Of a stretch of 64,000 bases of DNA, positions 26,041 to 34,379 are shown piece by piece; position 1 is the stretch's first letter; the number at the start of each line of letters is the position of its first letter. The DNA comes from Streptomyces diacarni (GTDB lineage: Bacteria > Actinomycetota > Actinomycetes > Streptomycetales > Streptomycetaceae), in NCBI RefSeq assembly GCF_003323715.1, contig NZ_QOIN01000039.1:186001-250000 (forward strand), read 5' to 3'. The position numbers and the translations under genes are program-made. Below the pieces are notes generated by a model. It saw nothing but the letters and a program-made list of their open reading frames with translations. It searched no databases and had not been told where the DNA came from.

Positions 26041-27237
26041 ATGACTGTCGACGTACTGCGCGGGCCTGCGCGAGCCGAACGGCGGGCGCGCGTAGCCGTT
26101 GCTGTCCTCTTCTTCACCAACGGAGCCCTGTTCGCCAACCTGCTGCCCAGGTACCCGCAGATCAAGGCGGACCTGCAGATGGGCAACGCCGCCTACGGGC
26201 TGGCTGTGGCCGCGTTCCCGGCAGGCGCCATCGCGGCCGGCCTGGCGGCCGGGATACTCATACGCCGGCTGGGTTCCGCGCGGGTGGCCGTCGCCAGCAC
26301 GCTGCTGACCGGTGCGGGGATCCTGGCAGCGGCCCTCGCCGACTCGGTCGTGCTCTTCGCCGGAGCCCTGTTCTGGGCCGGGGCGATGGACGCGATCACC
26401 GATGTCGCCCAGAACGCCCACGGCCTGCGGGTGCAGCGCCGCTACGGACGCTCCATCATCAACTCCTTCCACGCCATCTGGTCCATCGGGGCCGTCACCG
26501 GCGGCAGCATGGCCGCCGGCGCCATCGCACTCGATCTGCACCGGGGAGCGCACCTGGCGATCTCTGCCGTCGTGTTCGCCGCCGCCGCGTGCGTCGCCCT
26601 GCGGTTCTGTCTGCCAGGGCTCGACACGGAACCGGTCGCGGACGCCGACGACGAGCCGCGTCCCGCGCCGCGCATACCAGGTTCGCGCACCGCCTACGTC
26701 CTGGCCGCACTCGTCCTCATCGCCACGGCGAGCACACTCGTCGAGGACGCGGGCAACTCCTGGGCAGCGCTCTACCTCTCCGGCTCGCTGCACGCGTCGG
26801 CCGCACTGGCGGCATCCGGCTACATCGCCCTCGTCGGGGCCCAGTTCGTCGGCCGGCTCGCCGGCGACCGCCTCGTCGACCGGTTCGGCCAGCGGGCCGT
26901 GGCCCGGACCGGCGGACTGATCGCCGCCGCCGGCATGGGCATCGCGCTCGCCGTGCCCACGGTGCCAGGTACCGTTCTCGGTTTCGCCGCGGCCGGACTG
27001 GGCGTGGCGACGCTGGTCCCCGCGGCGATGCACGAAGCCGACGAGCTGCCAGGGCTCAAGCCCGGTTCGGGGCTCACCCTCGTCTCCTGGCTCATGCGGC
27101 TCGGCTTCCTGCTCTCCCCTCCTGTTGTCGGACTGGTCGCCGACGCGGCGAGCCTCCGCGTGGGCCTGCTGGTCGTCCCCCTGGCCGGGATCCTCGTGCT
27201 CTCGCTCGCCGGGGTCCTGCAGACCAGGCGCCGCTGA
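26041..27237 (+). CDS. MFS transporter, probable exporter
   Basis: A 398-residue, 12-helix major facilitator of the YbjJ/Fmp42-like branch. It shows RYPQIKADLQMGNAAYGLAV after helix 1, and MDAITDVAQNAHGLRVQRRYGRSIINSFHAIWSIG in helix 4-5, the hallmark of this branch. Such proteins are usually annotated as putative drug or sugar efflux carriers without a proven substrate. No Shine-Dalgarno sequence precedes the ATG at 26041, and the -10 element is too close for a normal leader. A 20-bp palindrome upstream suggests TetR-type repression by a regulator outside this region. Confidence 0.85.
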   Translation: MTVDVLRGPARAERRARVAVAVLFFTNGALFANLLPRYPQIKADLQMGNAAYGLAVAAFPAGAIAAGLAAGILIRRLGSARVAVASTLLTGAGILAAALADSVVLFAGALFWAGAMDAITDVAQNAHGLRVQRRYGRSIINSFHAIWSIGAVTGGSMAAGAIALDLHRGAHLAISAVVFAAAACVALRFCLPGLDTEPVADADDEPRPAPRIPGSRTAYVLAALVLIATASTLVEDAGNSWAALYLSGSLHASAALAASGYIALVGAQFVGRLAGDRLVDRFGQRAVARTGGLIAAAGMGIALAVPTVPGTVLGFAAAGLGVATLVPAAMHEADELPGLKPGSGLTLVSWLMRLGFLLSPPVVGLVADAASLRVGLLVVPLAGILVLSLAGVLQTRRR

Positions 27238-27820
27238 CCGGCGCCCGGACGTTTCGCCCCTCGGACAACAACCTGCGCACTCGAGAAGAACCTGCGCACT
27301 CGTTGAGGGGCTGGCGCTCCACCGCGCGCCCTCCCGTGAGCCGCACGCGCGCACCGGCCCTGGAAGCCGTCGTCCATATCACCGCTCCTGACCACCGGCG
27401 GGAGCGACCGGGCAGCTTGGCGGCTCCCCGATCTGCATGACCGACCGCTCCCTGTACGACCGACTGCTCGTGTCCCTGCACGACCGACTGCTCGTCGGAG
27501 CCGCTTCTCGTGCGGGCCGCTCCCTCGACGACCTGTCCCTTGAACGACCGCGGCCCGGTCCGCCTTCCCGCCACGCGGCGGCGCGACGCGGGCCGAGGGT
27601 GATCCTTCTCAACCACCGACTTCCCAGTGGACCGGAAAACCGCACGTCAGGAGGGGGGTCCCGGAGGCTGCCGGGCTGTCCGCAATTTGACCGCGTCGCC
27701 GTGCGGATAGCAGCCTGTGGGACTGACCCGCGCACCGAGCGGTCCTGCGTCTCGAGAGCGCGTGCGTCCTTGCGGTGCGTCATGTCCCCACGCCGACTGA
27801 CCCCTCCCGCAAGGAATCCC
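27238..27820 (+). other. Intergenic region before the BCCT gene
   Basis: About 580 bases without a supportable gene. It holds two close direct repeats: AACCTGCGCACTCG at 27270-27283 and 27289-27302, and CGACCGACTGCTCGT duplicated around 27458-27500. I looked for a choline-, glycine- or guanidine-type riboswitch in the 300 bases before the BCCT gene and recognised none. Confidence 0.35.
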
Positions 27821-29578
27821 ATGCCGACTCCGAATGCCCGATCCGCCACCGGTGCGGCCGCCCCCGCGGGGACGGAACCGACCACGGACGGTGAAGAAGG
27901 GTGTCATACGGCGGCGGCCACGCCGCCGTCAGGTGACCGCTCGCGCACCGACGTGCCGGTGCTCGCGATCAGCGGCGGGCTGCTCCTCGCGTTCGTCCTC
28001 GCCGCGCTGCTCGCGCCCACCGCCACGGGCGACGTCGTGGACACCGTCTTCACCTTCGCCGCACGCTGGTTCGGCCCGCTGTGGCAGGTGTTCCTGCTCG
28101 CGACGTTCGGCGTCGCACTGTGGCTGGGTTTCTCCCGGTTCGGCAAGGTGCGGCTGGGCGGCAGCGGGGCACGCCCCGAGTACGGCCGCTTCCAGTGGGT
28201 CGCGATGATCATGTCGACGCTGCTGGCGGGCGGCGGCGTCTTCTTCGCAGCGGGTGAGCCCGTACAGCACTACATCGAGACGCCCCCCTTCTACGAGGGC
28301 GTCAAGAGCGGCACCCAGCAGGCGGCCAACGCGGCCCTCTCGCAGAGCTTCGCGCACTGGGGCTTCCTCGCCTGGGCCGTCCTGGGGACGCTCGCCTCGA
28401 TCGTGATGATCCGCGGCCAGGAACGCGGCATGCCGCTGCGCCCCAGGACGCTGCTGTACCCCTTCCTCGGCGAGCGCATCCGGCACTCCAAGCTGGGAGC
28501 GGCCGTCGACATCGTGTGCGTCATCGCCGTGGTGGCCGGGACGGTCGGTCCGATCGGCTTCCTCGGGCTGCAGGTCTCCTACGGGCTCTCCCAGGTGTTC
28601 GGCATCTCCGGCGGCTACCCGGTGCAGCTCGGCGTCATCGTCCTGCTGACCGTCGTCGCCGTGCTGTCCGTCGCCAGTGGCGTCAGCCGTGGCATCCAGT
28701 TCTTCAGCAAGGCCAACGTCTGGCTCGCCGTCGCCCTCATGGCCGTCTTCCTCGTCCTCGGCTCCCTGGGCTTCGTGCTGGACTCCTTCCTCGGCGGGCT
28801 CGGCCAGTACGCGCGGGACTTCGTGCCGCTGGCCCTCAACCGGGGCGACCACGCGTGGCTCGGCTCGTGGACGGTCTTCTTCTTCGGCTGGTTCCTCGGC
28901 TACGGGCCGCTGATGTCCATTTTCGTGGCACGCATCTCCCGGGGCCGTACGGTGCGCGACCTCGTGGTCTCCACCGCCATCATCCCGCCGCTGGCCACCA
29001 TGTTCTGGTTCACGGTCTTCGGGGGCACCGGCATCTTCCTGGAGCAGCGCAGCCCCGGCACCATCTCGGGCCCGCTCAAGGCCGTGGGCATGGACGCGGC
29101 GGTCATCTCCATGGCCGAGCAGCTCCCCATGGGCGCCGTCGTCGCGGTCGCGCTGCTGCTGCTGACCATCACGTTCGTGGTGACCACCACCGACTCGATG
29201 TCGTACAGCATCGCCGCCGCCGGAACGAAGTTCGGCGAGCCCACCCGGGCGGTACGCGCCTTCTGGGCCCTGCTGATGGGCGCGGCGGCCGCTGTGCTCA
29301 TTCTCGTCGGTGACGGCGGCATCACGGCGCTTCAGTCCTTCATCGTCGTCACGGCCGTGCCCGTCGGCTTCATCATGCTCCCGACGCTGTGGACCGCTCC
29401 GCGTGTGGCCAAGGAGATGGCGCTGGAACAGGGCATCCTCACGGCCGGGCCGCCGACCGCCGCTGTCCCGCCGCCCGGGTCGCGGGCGGCGGAGGACGCT
29501 CCGGCGGACCCGGAAGCCACGGCGTCCGCGGCATCCGAGGCGTCCACGGACGCTTTGGTGACCTCGGACCACGAGTGA
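27821..29578 (+). CDS. BCCT-family transporter, divergent
   Basis: A 585-residue secondary transporter with 12 helices. Family features include FAAGEPVQHYIETPP and the cytoplasmic FVARISRGRTVRDLV. BCCT carriers import trimethylammonium osmolytes (betaine, choline, carnitine), stacking the cation among Trp residues in helix 8. In this protein that stretch reads WTVFFFGWFLGYGPLMS. Most of the usual Trp residues are Phe, Leu or Tyr, so the substrate may not be a quaternary amine. The last 45 residues are an acidic Ala/Pro-rich tail. AAGGA precedes the ATG at 27821, and a 15-bp terminator follows the stop. Confidence 0.85.
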   Translation: MPTPNARSATGAAAPAGTEPTTDGEEGCHTAAATPPSGDRSRTDVPVLAISGGLLLAFVLAALLAPTATGDVVDTVFTFAARWFGPLWQVFLLATFGVALWLGFSRFGKVRLGGSGARPEYGRFQWVAMIMSTLLAGGGVFFAAGEPVQHYIETPPFYEGVKSGTQQAANAALSQSFAHWGFLAWAVLGTLASIVMIRGQERGMPLRPRTLLYPFLGERIRHSKLGAAVDIVCVIAVVAGTVGPIGFLGLQVSYGLSQVFGISGGYPVQLGVIVLLTVVAVLSVASGVSRGIQFFSKANVWLAVALMAVFLVLGSLGFVLDSFLGGLGQYARDFVPLALNRGDHAWLGSWTVFFFGWFLGYGPLMSIFVARISRGRTVRDLVVSTAIIPPLATMFWFTVFGGTGIFLEQRSPGTISGPLKAVGMDAAVISMAEQLPMGAVVAVALLLLTITFVVTTTDSMSYSIAAAGTKFGEPTRAVRAFWALLMGAAAAVLILVGDGGITALQSFIVVTAVPVGFIMLPTLWTAPRVAKEMALEQGILTAGPPTAAVPPPGSRAAEDAPADPEATASAASEASTDALVTSDHE

Positions 29579-29583
29579 GCCTC

Positions 29584-29614
29584 CGGCCTCCGGGCGGGCC
29601 CCGCCCGGAGGCCG
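29584..29614 (+). terminator. Terminator of the BCCT gene
   Basis: Perfect 15-base arms (29584-29598 and 29600-29614) with a single-base loop start 6 bases after the stop. The remaining 290 bases up to the convergent NUDIX gene contain no gene that I can support. Confidence 0.75.
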
Positions 29615-29905
29615 TCGCGGGCCGTGCCGAGTGCCGCGGGGTGACCGGGTGGTTGCCTATGCCACACATCACAGGCGGAGCGGCGAGCAGGGCGGAACAA
29701 TCCGGGGCGGTCTCCCGTTGACATCGGTGTGGCTGCGGGAGGGGACAGTGTCCCCGGGCCTCATCTACAGCCCGTGGGGAAGATCGTTCGGCTGAAGCCC
29801 CACGGAGCCACTCGCCGAGAGGCGACCGCCCTCCCGCACGCCACCCAAGAACAGGCCCCGGTTGGAATCCCCCCCTCCAGCCGGGGCCGTCCCCTGTGCG
29901 GGCCC

Positions 29906-30355
29906 CTATCGGCCGGCGTCGGTACCGGTGGCCCAGCGCGGGTCGATGCGTCCCAGCCACCCGTCTTGGCCGTCCGCCAGAGGCCGCGCGAGCGGAACGG
30001 GGAGGAAGCGGCAGGCGAAGGTGAGCCCGGTGTCCACCCCGTCGCCGTGGACGCGGTGCTCCCAGGCATCGGGCGGTACCTGGAGGTGGAAGAAGCTGGT
30101 GCGCCGCGGCTGCCCCGTATCGGGGTGCGGCTTGTCCTCCACGGCGACGAGCCGGAACACGGTGACTCTCCGCAGACCGGTTTCCTCGACGACTTCACGA
30201 AGGACCGCTTCTTCGAGTCGTTCATTGGGCCTGACACCCCCCGCGGGGACCTGGGTGCCGGCCTCCGGCATACCGACGTGATCGAACAGCAGCAGTTCGG
30301 GGGCAGCACGATGACGCACCACGTATGCGGCGACGCGGATCCTGGGAGAGATCAT
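29906..30355 (-). CDS. NUDIX hydrolase
   Basis: A 149-residue NUDIX protein. The box is G-G-V-R-P-N-E-x-L-E-E-A-x-x-R-E-V-x-E-E-T-G-L near residues 39-61, with all metal-binding Glu present. These enzymes hydrolyse nucleoside diphosphates linked to another group; the substrate is not predictable here. The chosen ATG at 30355 starts the first strand (ISPRIRVAAYVV). An in-frame ATG 22 codons upstream is possible but adds a charged, non-conserved segment. It stands alone. Confidence 0.85.
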   Translation of the reverse strand: MISPRIRVAAYVVRHRAAPELLLFDHVGMPEAGTQVPAGGVRPNERLEEAVLREVVEETGLRRVTVFRLVAVEDKPHPDTGQPRRTSFFHLQVPPDAWEHRVHGDGVDTGLTFACRFLPVPLARPLADGQDGWLGRIDPRWATGTDAGR

Positions 30356-30630
30356 GGCGGCATTCTCGTGCCGGGGCACGGTTTTCCGGTCTCCGTGAGC
30401 GCGTCCACCGCTGTCGGCCACCTGATCTCGTGGCCGACGGTGCGGCAGCGGACCATGGGCCGTGGGCTCCGGTCGCGGCGCGAGGTCCGCTGCCGCACAG
30501 CCGCCGCACCGGTGCTGAGCATCCTTCTCGGGTGCGGTGGCGAAGCGGCAGGGACTGCCCAGGCTTTCCGCCCCGAGGGGGTCGGGCCCCTATCCCTGTC
30601 CGGACGCGCGGACCGCCGTCGGGCCGCGCG

Positions 30631-32085
30631 TCAGCGCGCCTCCGCCTCCACCGGCTTGGGGATGAGGAAGGACGTGCCGACCGCGACCGCGAGGAGGACG
30701 ACGCCGGCGATCATACCCGCCTCGTACCCGGCAGGGGACGCCTGGTCCGCGGGCTGGGCCGCCGTCTTGACGGCGTAGAGCACCGCGAAGCTGAGACCGG
30801 AACCGAGGTTGAAGGCGCCCGCGTTGAGGCCCGGCAGGAAGCCGGGGTTCTCGCGAGGCGAGTGCACGATGCCCAGCCCGTTGAGGACGATGTTGCCGAC
30901 GCCCGCGTAGGTGACGCCCACCAGCAGCGAGGCCACCAGCAGCATCGCCCGCGAGTCTCCGTGCAGCGTGACGATCATCAGCACGACGGTCGCGGCGGCG
31001 CCGATCAGACCGAAGCGGAGTACGCGCCCGTAACCGAACGTGGCCGCGAGCCGCCCCGCCACGGGGCCCATGGCGAGCCCGGCCAGCGCATACGGAGTCA
31101 GCGTCCACCAGGCCGACTGCTCGGCGGACATGCCCAGGCCTGCCGCCGCGTCCTGGGCGAAGGCGGGGATCAGCCCGTTCATGACGGCGAACACGCCGGT
31201 CATGGTGAGCACCGTGGTCAGCAGGGTCGCCCACGTGGCACGCCGCTTGAGGTGGCGGGTGGCGACGAGCGGGTGGCTGCCGCGGCTCTCCGTACGCCAG
31301 AAGAGCGCGAAGGCGACGGCGGCGACAGCGACGAGGAGGGCGACGAGCGGCCAGTTCGCGGCGGCCAGCTTCCCGGCCTCGTTCAACGCGATGAGCAGGG
31401 CGCCGACGGAGACCACGAGGAGCGCCACACCCGGCCAGTCCATGCGGGCCGCGGCGCGGTCCCCGTCGCCCGGGGCGGGAGACGCCTTCGACTCCGGGGT
31501 CATGGTGACGGCCAGCACGGTGGCGAGGGCGGCGACGAGCGCCATGGCCCAGAAGACCGACTGGAAGCCGTGGTGGTCGGCGAGGTAGCCGCCCGCGAGG
31601 GAGTCGACCCCGGCGATGCCGCCGTTGACGGCCGTGATGACGCCGAGCAGGGTGCCGTACTTCTTCGGATCGCTCACCTCGACCCGCAGCATGATCAGGC
31701 ACAGCGGCACCGTCGGTCCCGAGACGCCCTGGATGATGCGGCCCGCGAAGAGCATCGGCACGCTCTGTGCCAGCGCCGCGACCACGCAGCCGACGGCCAT
31801 GAGGGCGAGCATGCCGGCCAGTACCCTGCGCCGTCCGACGAAGTCGCCGAGGCGCGGCAGGAAGAGGGAGAAGAGCGCGGCGGAGGTGAAGAACGCCGTC
31901 TGCGTGAGGCCGATCTCGGCCGAGCTGGCGTGCAGCGTCCGCTCGATGCTGCTCAGCGCGGGGCTGAGCATGCTCGCGTTCAGCTGGAAGGCGAAGCAGG
32001 CGACGAGGAGCGCGGTGACGAGTACGCCGACGCGCACCGGCCGCGCCCGCGTGCCGCGGGCGTCGGCCGAGGTCGGCGCACTCAC
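30631..32085 (-). CDS. MFS transporter, probable nucleoside importer
   Basis: A 484-residue, 14-helix DHA2-type facilitator. Visible motifs are LPRLGDFVGRRRVLAG between helices 2 and 3 and GRIIQGVSGPTVPLCLIMLRVEV in helix 4. The GTG start at 32085 overlaps the nucleoside hydrolase stop (GTGA), so the two are translationally coupled. DHA2 members are often drug exporters. Here the coupling to a nucleoside hydrolase and the divergent LacI-ribokinase pair make uptake of ribonucleosides the better reading, by context only. Confidence 0.85.
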   Translation of the reverse strand: MSAPTSADARGTRARPVRVGVLVTALLVACFAFQLNASMLSPALSSIERTLHASSAEIGLTQTAFFTSAALFSLFLPRLGDFVGRRRVLAGMLALMAVGCVVAALAQSVPMLFAGRIIQGVSGPTVPLCLIMLRVEVSDPKKYGTLLGVITAVNGGIAGVDSLAGGYLADHHGFQSVFWAMALVAALATVLAVTMTPESKASPAPGDGDRAAARMDWPGVALLVVSVGALLIALNEAGKLAAANWPLVALLVAVAAVAFALFWRTESRGSHPLVATRHLKRRATWATLLTTVLTMTGVFAVMNGLIPAFAQDAAAGLGMSAEQSAWWTLTPYALAGLAMGPVAGRLAATFGYGRVLRFGLIGAAATVVLMIVTLHGDSRAMLLVASLLVGVTYAGVGNIVLNGLGIVHSPRENPGFLPGLNAGAFNLGSGLSFAVLYAVKTAAQPADQASPAGYEAGMIAGVVLLAVAVGTSFLIPKPVEAEAR

Positions 32086-33029
32086 GGGGTCACGTCGCCG
32101 ATCCGCTCGAGGGCGTCCACCACCAGGCCCCAGAAGCGGTCGCGGTCCAGCTCCACAGCGACCTGCGTGTGGCAGTCGTCGGGGGCGGGGGCGCGCAGGT
32201 CGGTGACGGTCATACCGAGCGTGAGACCGCCGGACAGCTCGATGTCCACGGGGGCCTTGCGCACGGTCATCACGTCGGGGTCGATGACGTACGCGACGGC
32301 GCACGGGTCGTGCACGGGCGGGTGCGCGAAGCCCTGGGCCTCGCGGTAGGTCGCGCCGAAGAAGTCGAGCAGTTCGCCGACGAAGCGGGCGGGACGGGTG
32401 CCGACACCGGCGATCCTCTCCACGACGTCGGGGGTCGCCAGCGCCTGGTGGGTGAGGTCGAGCCCGACCATGGTCACGGGCCAGGACTCGTTGAAGACGA
32501 TGTGCGCGGCCTCGGGGTCGATGATGATGTTGAACTCGGCGACCGCGCTCCAGTTGCCCTGGTGGTAGCCGCCGCCCATCAACACGACCTCGCGGACGCG
32601 GGAGGCGATGCGGGGCTCCTTGCGCACGGCGAGGGCGATGTTGGTCAGGCCCGCCGTCGGGACGAGGGTGATCTCGCCGGGCTCGTGCGCCATGACCGTG
32701 TCGATGATGAGGTCGACGGCGTGCCGCCGGTCCAGTTCGAGCCGCGGCTCGGGCAGCAGCGGGCCGTCGAGGCCGGACTCGCCGTGGATCTCCAGCGCCG
32801 TCTCGACGTTGCGTACGAGCGGCCGCGGGCAGCCGGCGGCGAACGGCACCCCGGTGATTCCGGCGATGCGCGCCACGGACAGGGCGTTGCGGGTGACCTT
32901 CTCCAAGGTCTGGTTTCCCACGACGGTGGTGACGGCGACGAGTTCGACGTCGGGGTTGCCGTGCGCGAGGAGCATGGCGATCGCGTCGTCGTGTCCCGGG
33001 TCGCAGTCGAGGATGATCTTTCTGGTCAC
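32082..33029 (-). CDS. Inosine-uridine-type nucleoside hydrolase
   Basis: A 315-residue enzyme that splits ribonucleosides into base and ribose. The calcium-binding signature DCDPGHDDAIAML is at residues 8-20. Further hallmarks are PTAGLTNIALA, MGGGYHQGNWSAVAEFNIIIDPEAA and the late HDPCAVAYV. The GTG start at 33029 has GGAAGGGCC upstream. The gene is divergent from a LacI regulator and ribokinase, so ribose released here can be phosphorylated at once. An LacI-type half-palindrome lies 15 bases upstream of the start. Confidence 0.93.
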   Translation of the reverse strand: MTRKIILDCDPGHDDAIAMLLAHGNPDVELVAVTTVVGNQTLEKVTRNALSVARIAGITGVPFAAGCPRPLVRNVETALEIHGESGLDGPLLPEPRLELDRRHAVDLIIDTVMAHEPGEITLVPTAGLTNIALAVRKEPRIASRVREVVLMGGGYHQGNWSAVAEFNIIIDPEAAHIVFNESWPVTMVGLDLTHQALATPDVVERIAGVGTRPARFVGELLDFFGATYREAQGFAHPPVHDPCAVAYVIDPDVMTVRKAPVDIELSGGLTLGMTVTDLRAPAPDDCHTQVAVELDRDRFWGLVVDALERIGDVTP

Positions 33030-33043
33030 AGGGGCCCTTCCAT

Positions 33044-33057
33044 GGCAAACGTTCTCC
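33044..33057. promoter_or_regulatory. LacI operator, hydrolase side
   Basis: GGCAAACGTTCTCC resembles the LacI-family consensus with its central CG (GGCAAACG paired with GTT-CC), one arm degenerate. It is inverted relative to the second site at 33167-33180. Confidence 0.6.
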
Positions 33058-33166
33058 GAAGACTGTGCGGACTCTCCTCTTCCGCTGTCAACGGGTGTAT
33101 GACCTGTCTCACCATGTCCGCAGGCCGGAGCCATTGATCTGTGCTCTGGGCACCGTGGCGCCCTGC

Positions 33167-33180
33167 TGATAACGTTTGCC
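33167..33180. promoter_or_regulatory. LacI operator, regulator side
   Basis: TGATAACGTTTGCC shares the 10-base AACGTTTGCC core, inverted, with the site at 33044-33057. The two are 123 bases apart (start to start). They are well placed for repression of both divergent units, possibly through looping. Confidence 0.6.
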
Positions 33181-33230
33181 GCCGCATCCGGCTGGCCCAC
33201 CGTCACGCTGTCGGACGCCGACGGGCCGAT

Positions 33231-33286
33231 CGAGGCAGGCAGTTCGAGGCAGGCAGTTCGAGGCGGGCCGATCGAGGCAGACCGTT
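33231..33286 (+). repeat. 14-base tandem repeats in the LacI leader
   Basis: Four consecutive 14-base units (33231, 33245, 33259, 33273) each begin CGAGGC; the first two are identical (CGAGGCAGGCAGTT). They end just upstream of the Shine-Dalgarno sequence GAGAGGGGAGAG of the LacI gene. The number of units could change leader length. Confidence 0.8.
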
Positions 33287-33302
33287 CGAGGAGAGGGGAG
33301 AG

Positions 33303-34379
33303 ATGGCCGACGTGACGCTCCACGACGTGGCGCGCGCCTCCGGTTGCTCCGTCTCCACCGTCTCGCGCGTGCTGGCCGGCAGCCGCCCGGTCGGCGCCGC
33401 GACCGCCGCGCGGGTACGGAAGGCCGTCGAGGACCTCGGCTACCGCCCCAACCACGTCGCCCGCGCCCTGCGCAGCCGCTCGACCGGCACCATCGGTCTC
33501 GTCCTGCCGCAGATCACCAACCCCTTCTACCCGACTCTCGTGCGGGAGCTGACGTACGCGCTGCACGCCGACGAACGGGCCGTGCTGCTGGCGGACTGCG
33601 ACGACGATCCACTAGCCGAGGCCGGGCACCTCTCCGCCCTGTTGGACAGGCAGGTCGACGCGCTCTTGGTCATTCCCGCCCACGAGCAGCACAGCCGGGC
33701 CGCGGTCGCCGCCGCGGCGGCCCGCGTGCCACTCGTCCTGCTGGACCGCGGCTGCGGCCCGGGGGTCGCCGACTCGGTGGCTGTCGACAACGCCGCCGGG
33801 ATGGCTCTCGTCCTCGAACACCTGGCGGTCGAGGGGTGCCGCAGGCTCTGCTTCGTCGGAGCGTCGGGAACCGCCTCGGCCGCCGCCGAACGCCGCGCCG
33901 CCTACGAGGCCGGCGCCGGCGTCCTGGACCCCGAGGCACCGGGGCGCGTCGCGCTCGGTGACTTCTCGGTGGCGTGGGGGCGGGCGGCCGTGGACCGGAT
34001 CTGGGCCGGACGGCCCGCCGCTGAGCGGCCCGACGCGCTCGTCTGCGCCAACGACCTCATCGCCGTGGGGGCGTTGCAGCGGCTGCGCCAGCTCGGCGCC
34101 GACGTGCCGGGCGAGGTCGCCGTCACGGGATTCGACGACATTCCGCTCGCGGATCTCGCCGACCCCGCGGTGACGACCGTGCGGCAGCCGGTGGCGGAGC
34201 TGGCCGCCGAGGCGGCGCGGTTGCTCGACCGGCGGCCGGTCGGCGAACAGGCGGGGCCACGGCGGTCGATACGGCTGGCGCCCCGGCTCGTCGTGCGCGC
34301 CTCCACGAGCCGGCCGAGCGCCTCTCACACACCGAAGTCAGTCCCCCGAACGCGCCCGGAGACGGAGTCAGCCCAGTGA
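33303..34379 (+). CDS. LacI-family transcriptional regulator
   Basis: A 358-residue repressor. The DNA-binding domain reads TLHDVARASGCSVSTVSRVL followed by the hinge helix HVARALRS. The core is a periplasmic-binding-protein fold with GLVLPQITNPFYPTLV, the ligand-side GFDDIPLADLADPAVTTV and a conserved D in VCANDLIAVG. GGGGAG precedes the ATG at 33303. The stop overlaps the ribokinase start by 4 bases. It should repress the divergent hydrolase-transporter genes and its own operon, with ribose or a nucleoside as inducer. Confidence 0.93.
   Translation: MADVTLHDVARASGCSVSTVSRVLAGSRPVGAATAARVRKAVEDLGYRPNHVARALRSRSTGTIGLVLPQITNPFYPTLVRELTYALHADERAVLLADCDDDPLAEAGHLSALLDRQVDALLVIPAHEQHSRAAVAAAAARVPLVLLDRGCGPGVADSVAVDNAAGMALVLEHLAVEGCRRLCFVGASGTASAAAERRAAYEAGAGVLDPEAPGRVALGDFSVAWGRAAVDRIWAGRPAAERPDALVCANDLIAVGALQRLRQLGADVPGEVAVTGFDDIPLADLADPAVTTVRQPVAELAAEAARLLDRRPVGEQAGPRRSIRLAPRLVVRASTSRPSASHTPKSVPRTRPETESAQ

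Noticed and set aside
27500..27820. Riboswitch in the BCCT leader
   Set aside because: I looked for glycine, guanidine and other known aptamer landmarks and found none; only direct repeats and GC-rich sequence are present.
27929..29572. A 547-codon minus-strand frame under the BCCT gene
   Set aside because: The composition is that of a shadow of hydrophobic codons; no domain, and no ribosome site at its start.
30325..32349. A 674-codon plus-strand frame across the NUDIX-MFS region
   Set aside because: It runs antisense to two genes with convincing motifs and spans their boundaries.
33231..33286. CRISPR-like array from the repeated units before the LacI gene
   Set aside because: The units are contiguous 14-mers without spacers, and there are no cas genes.
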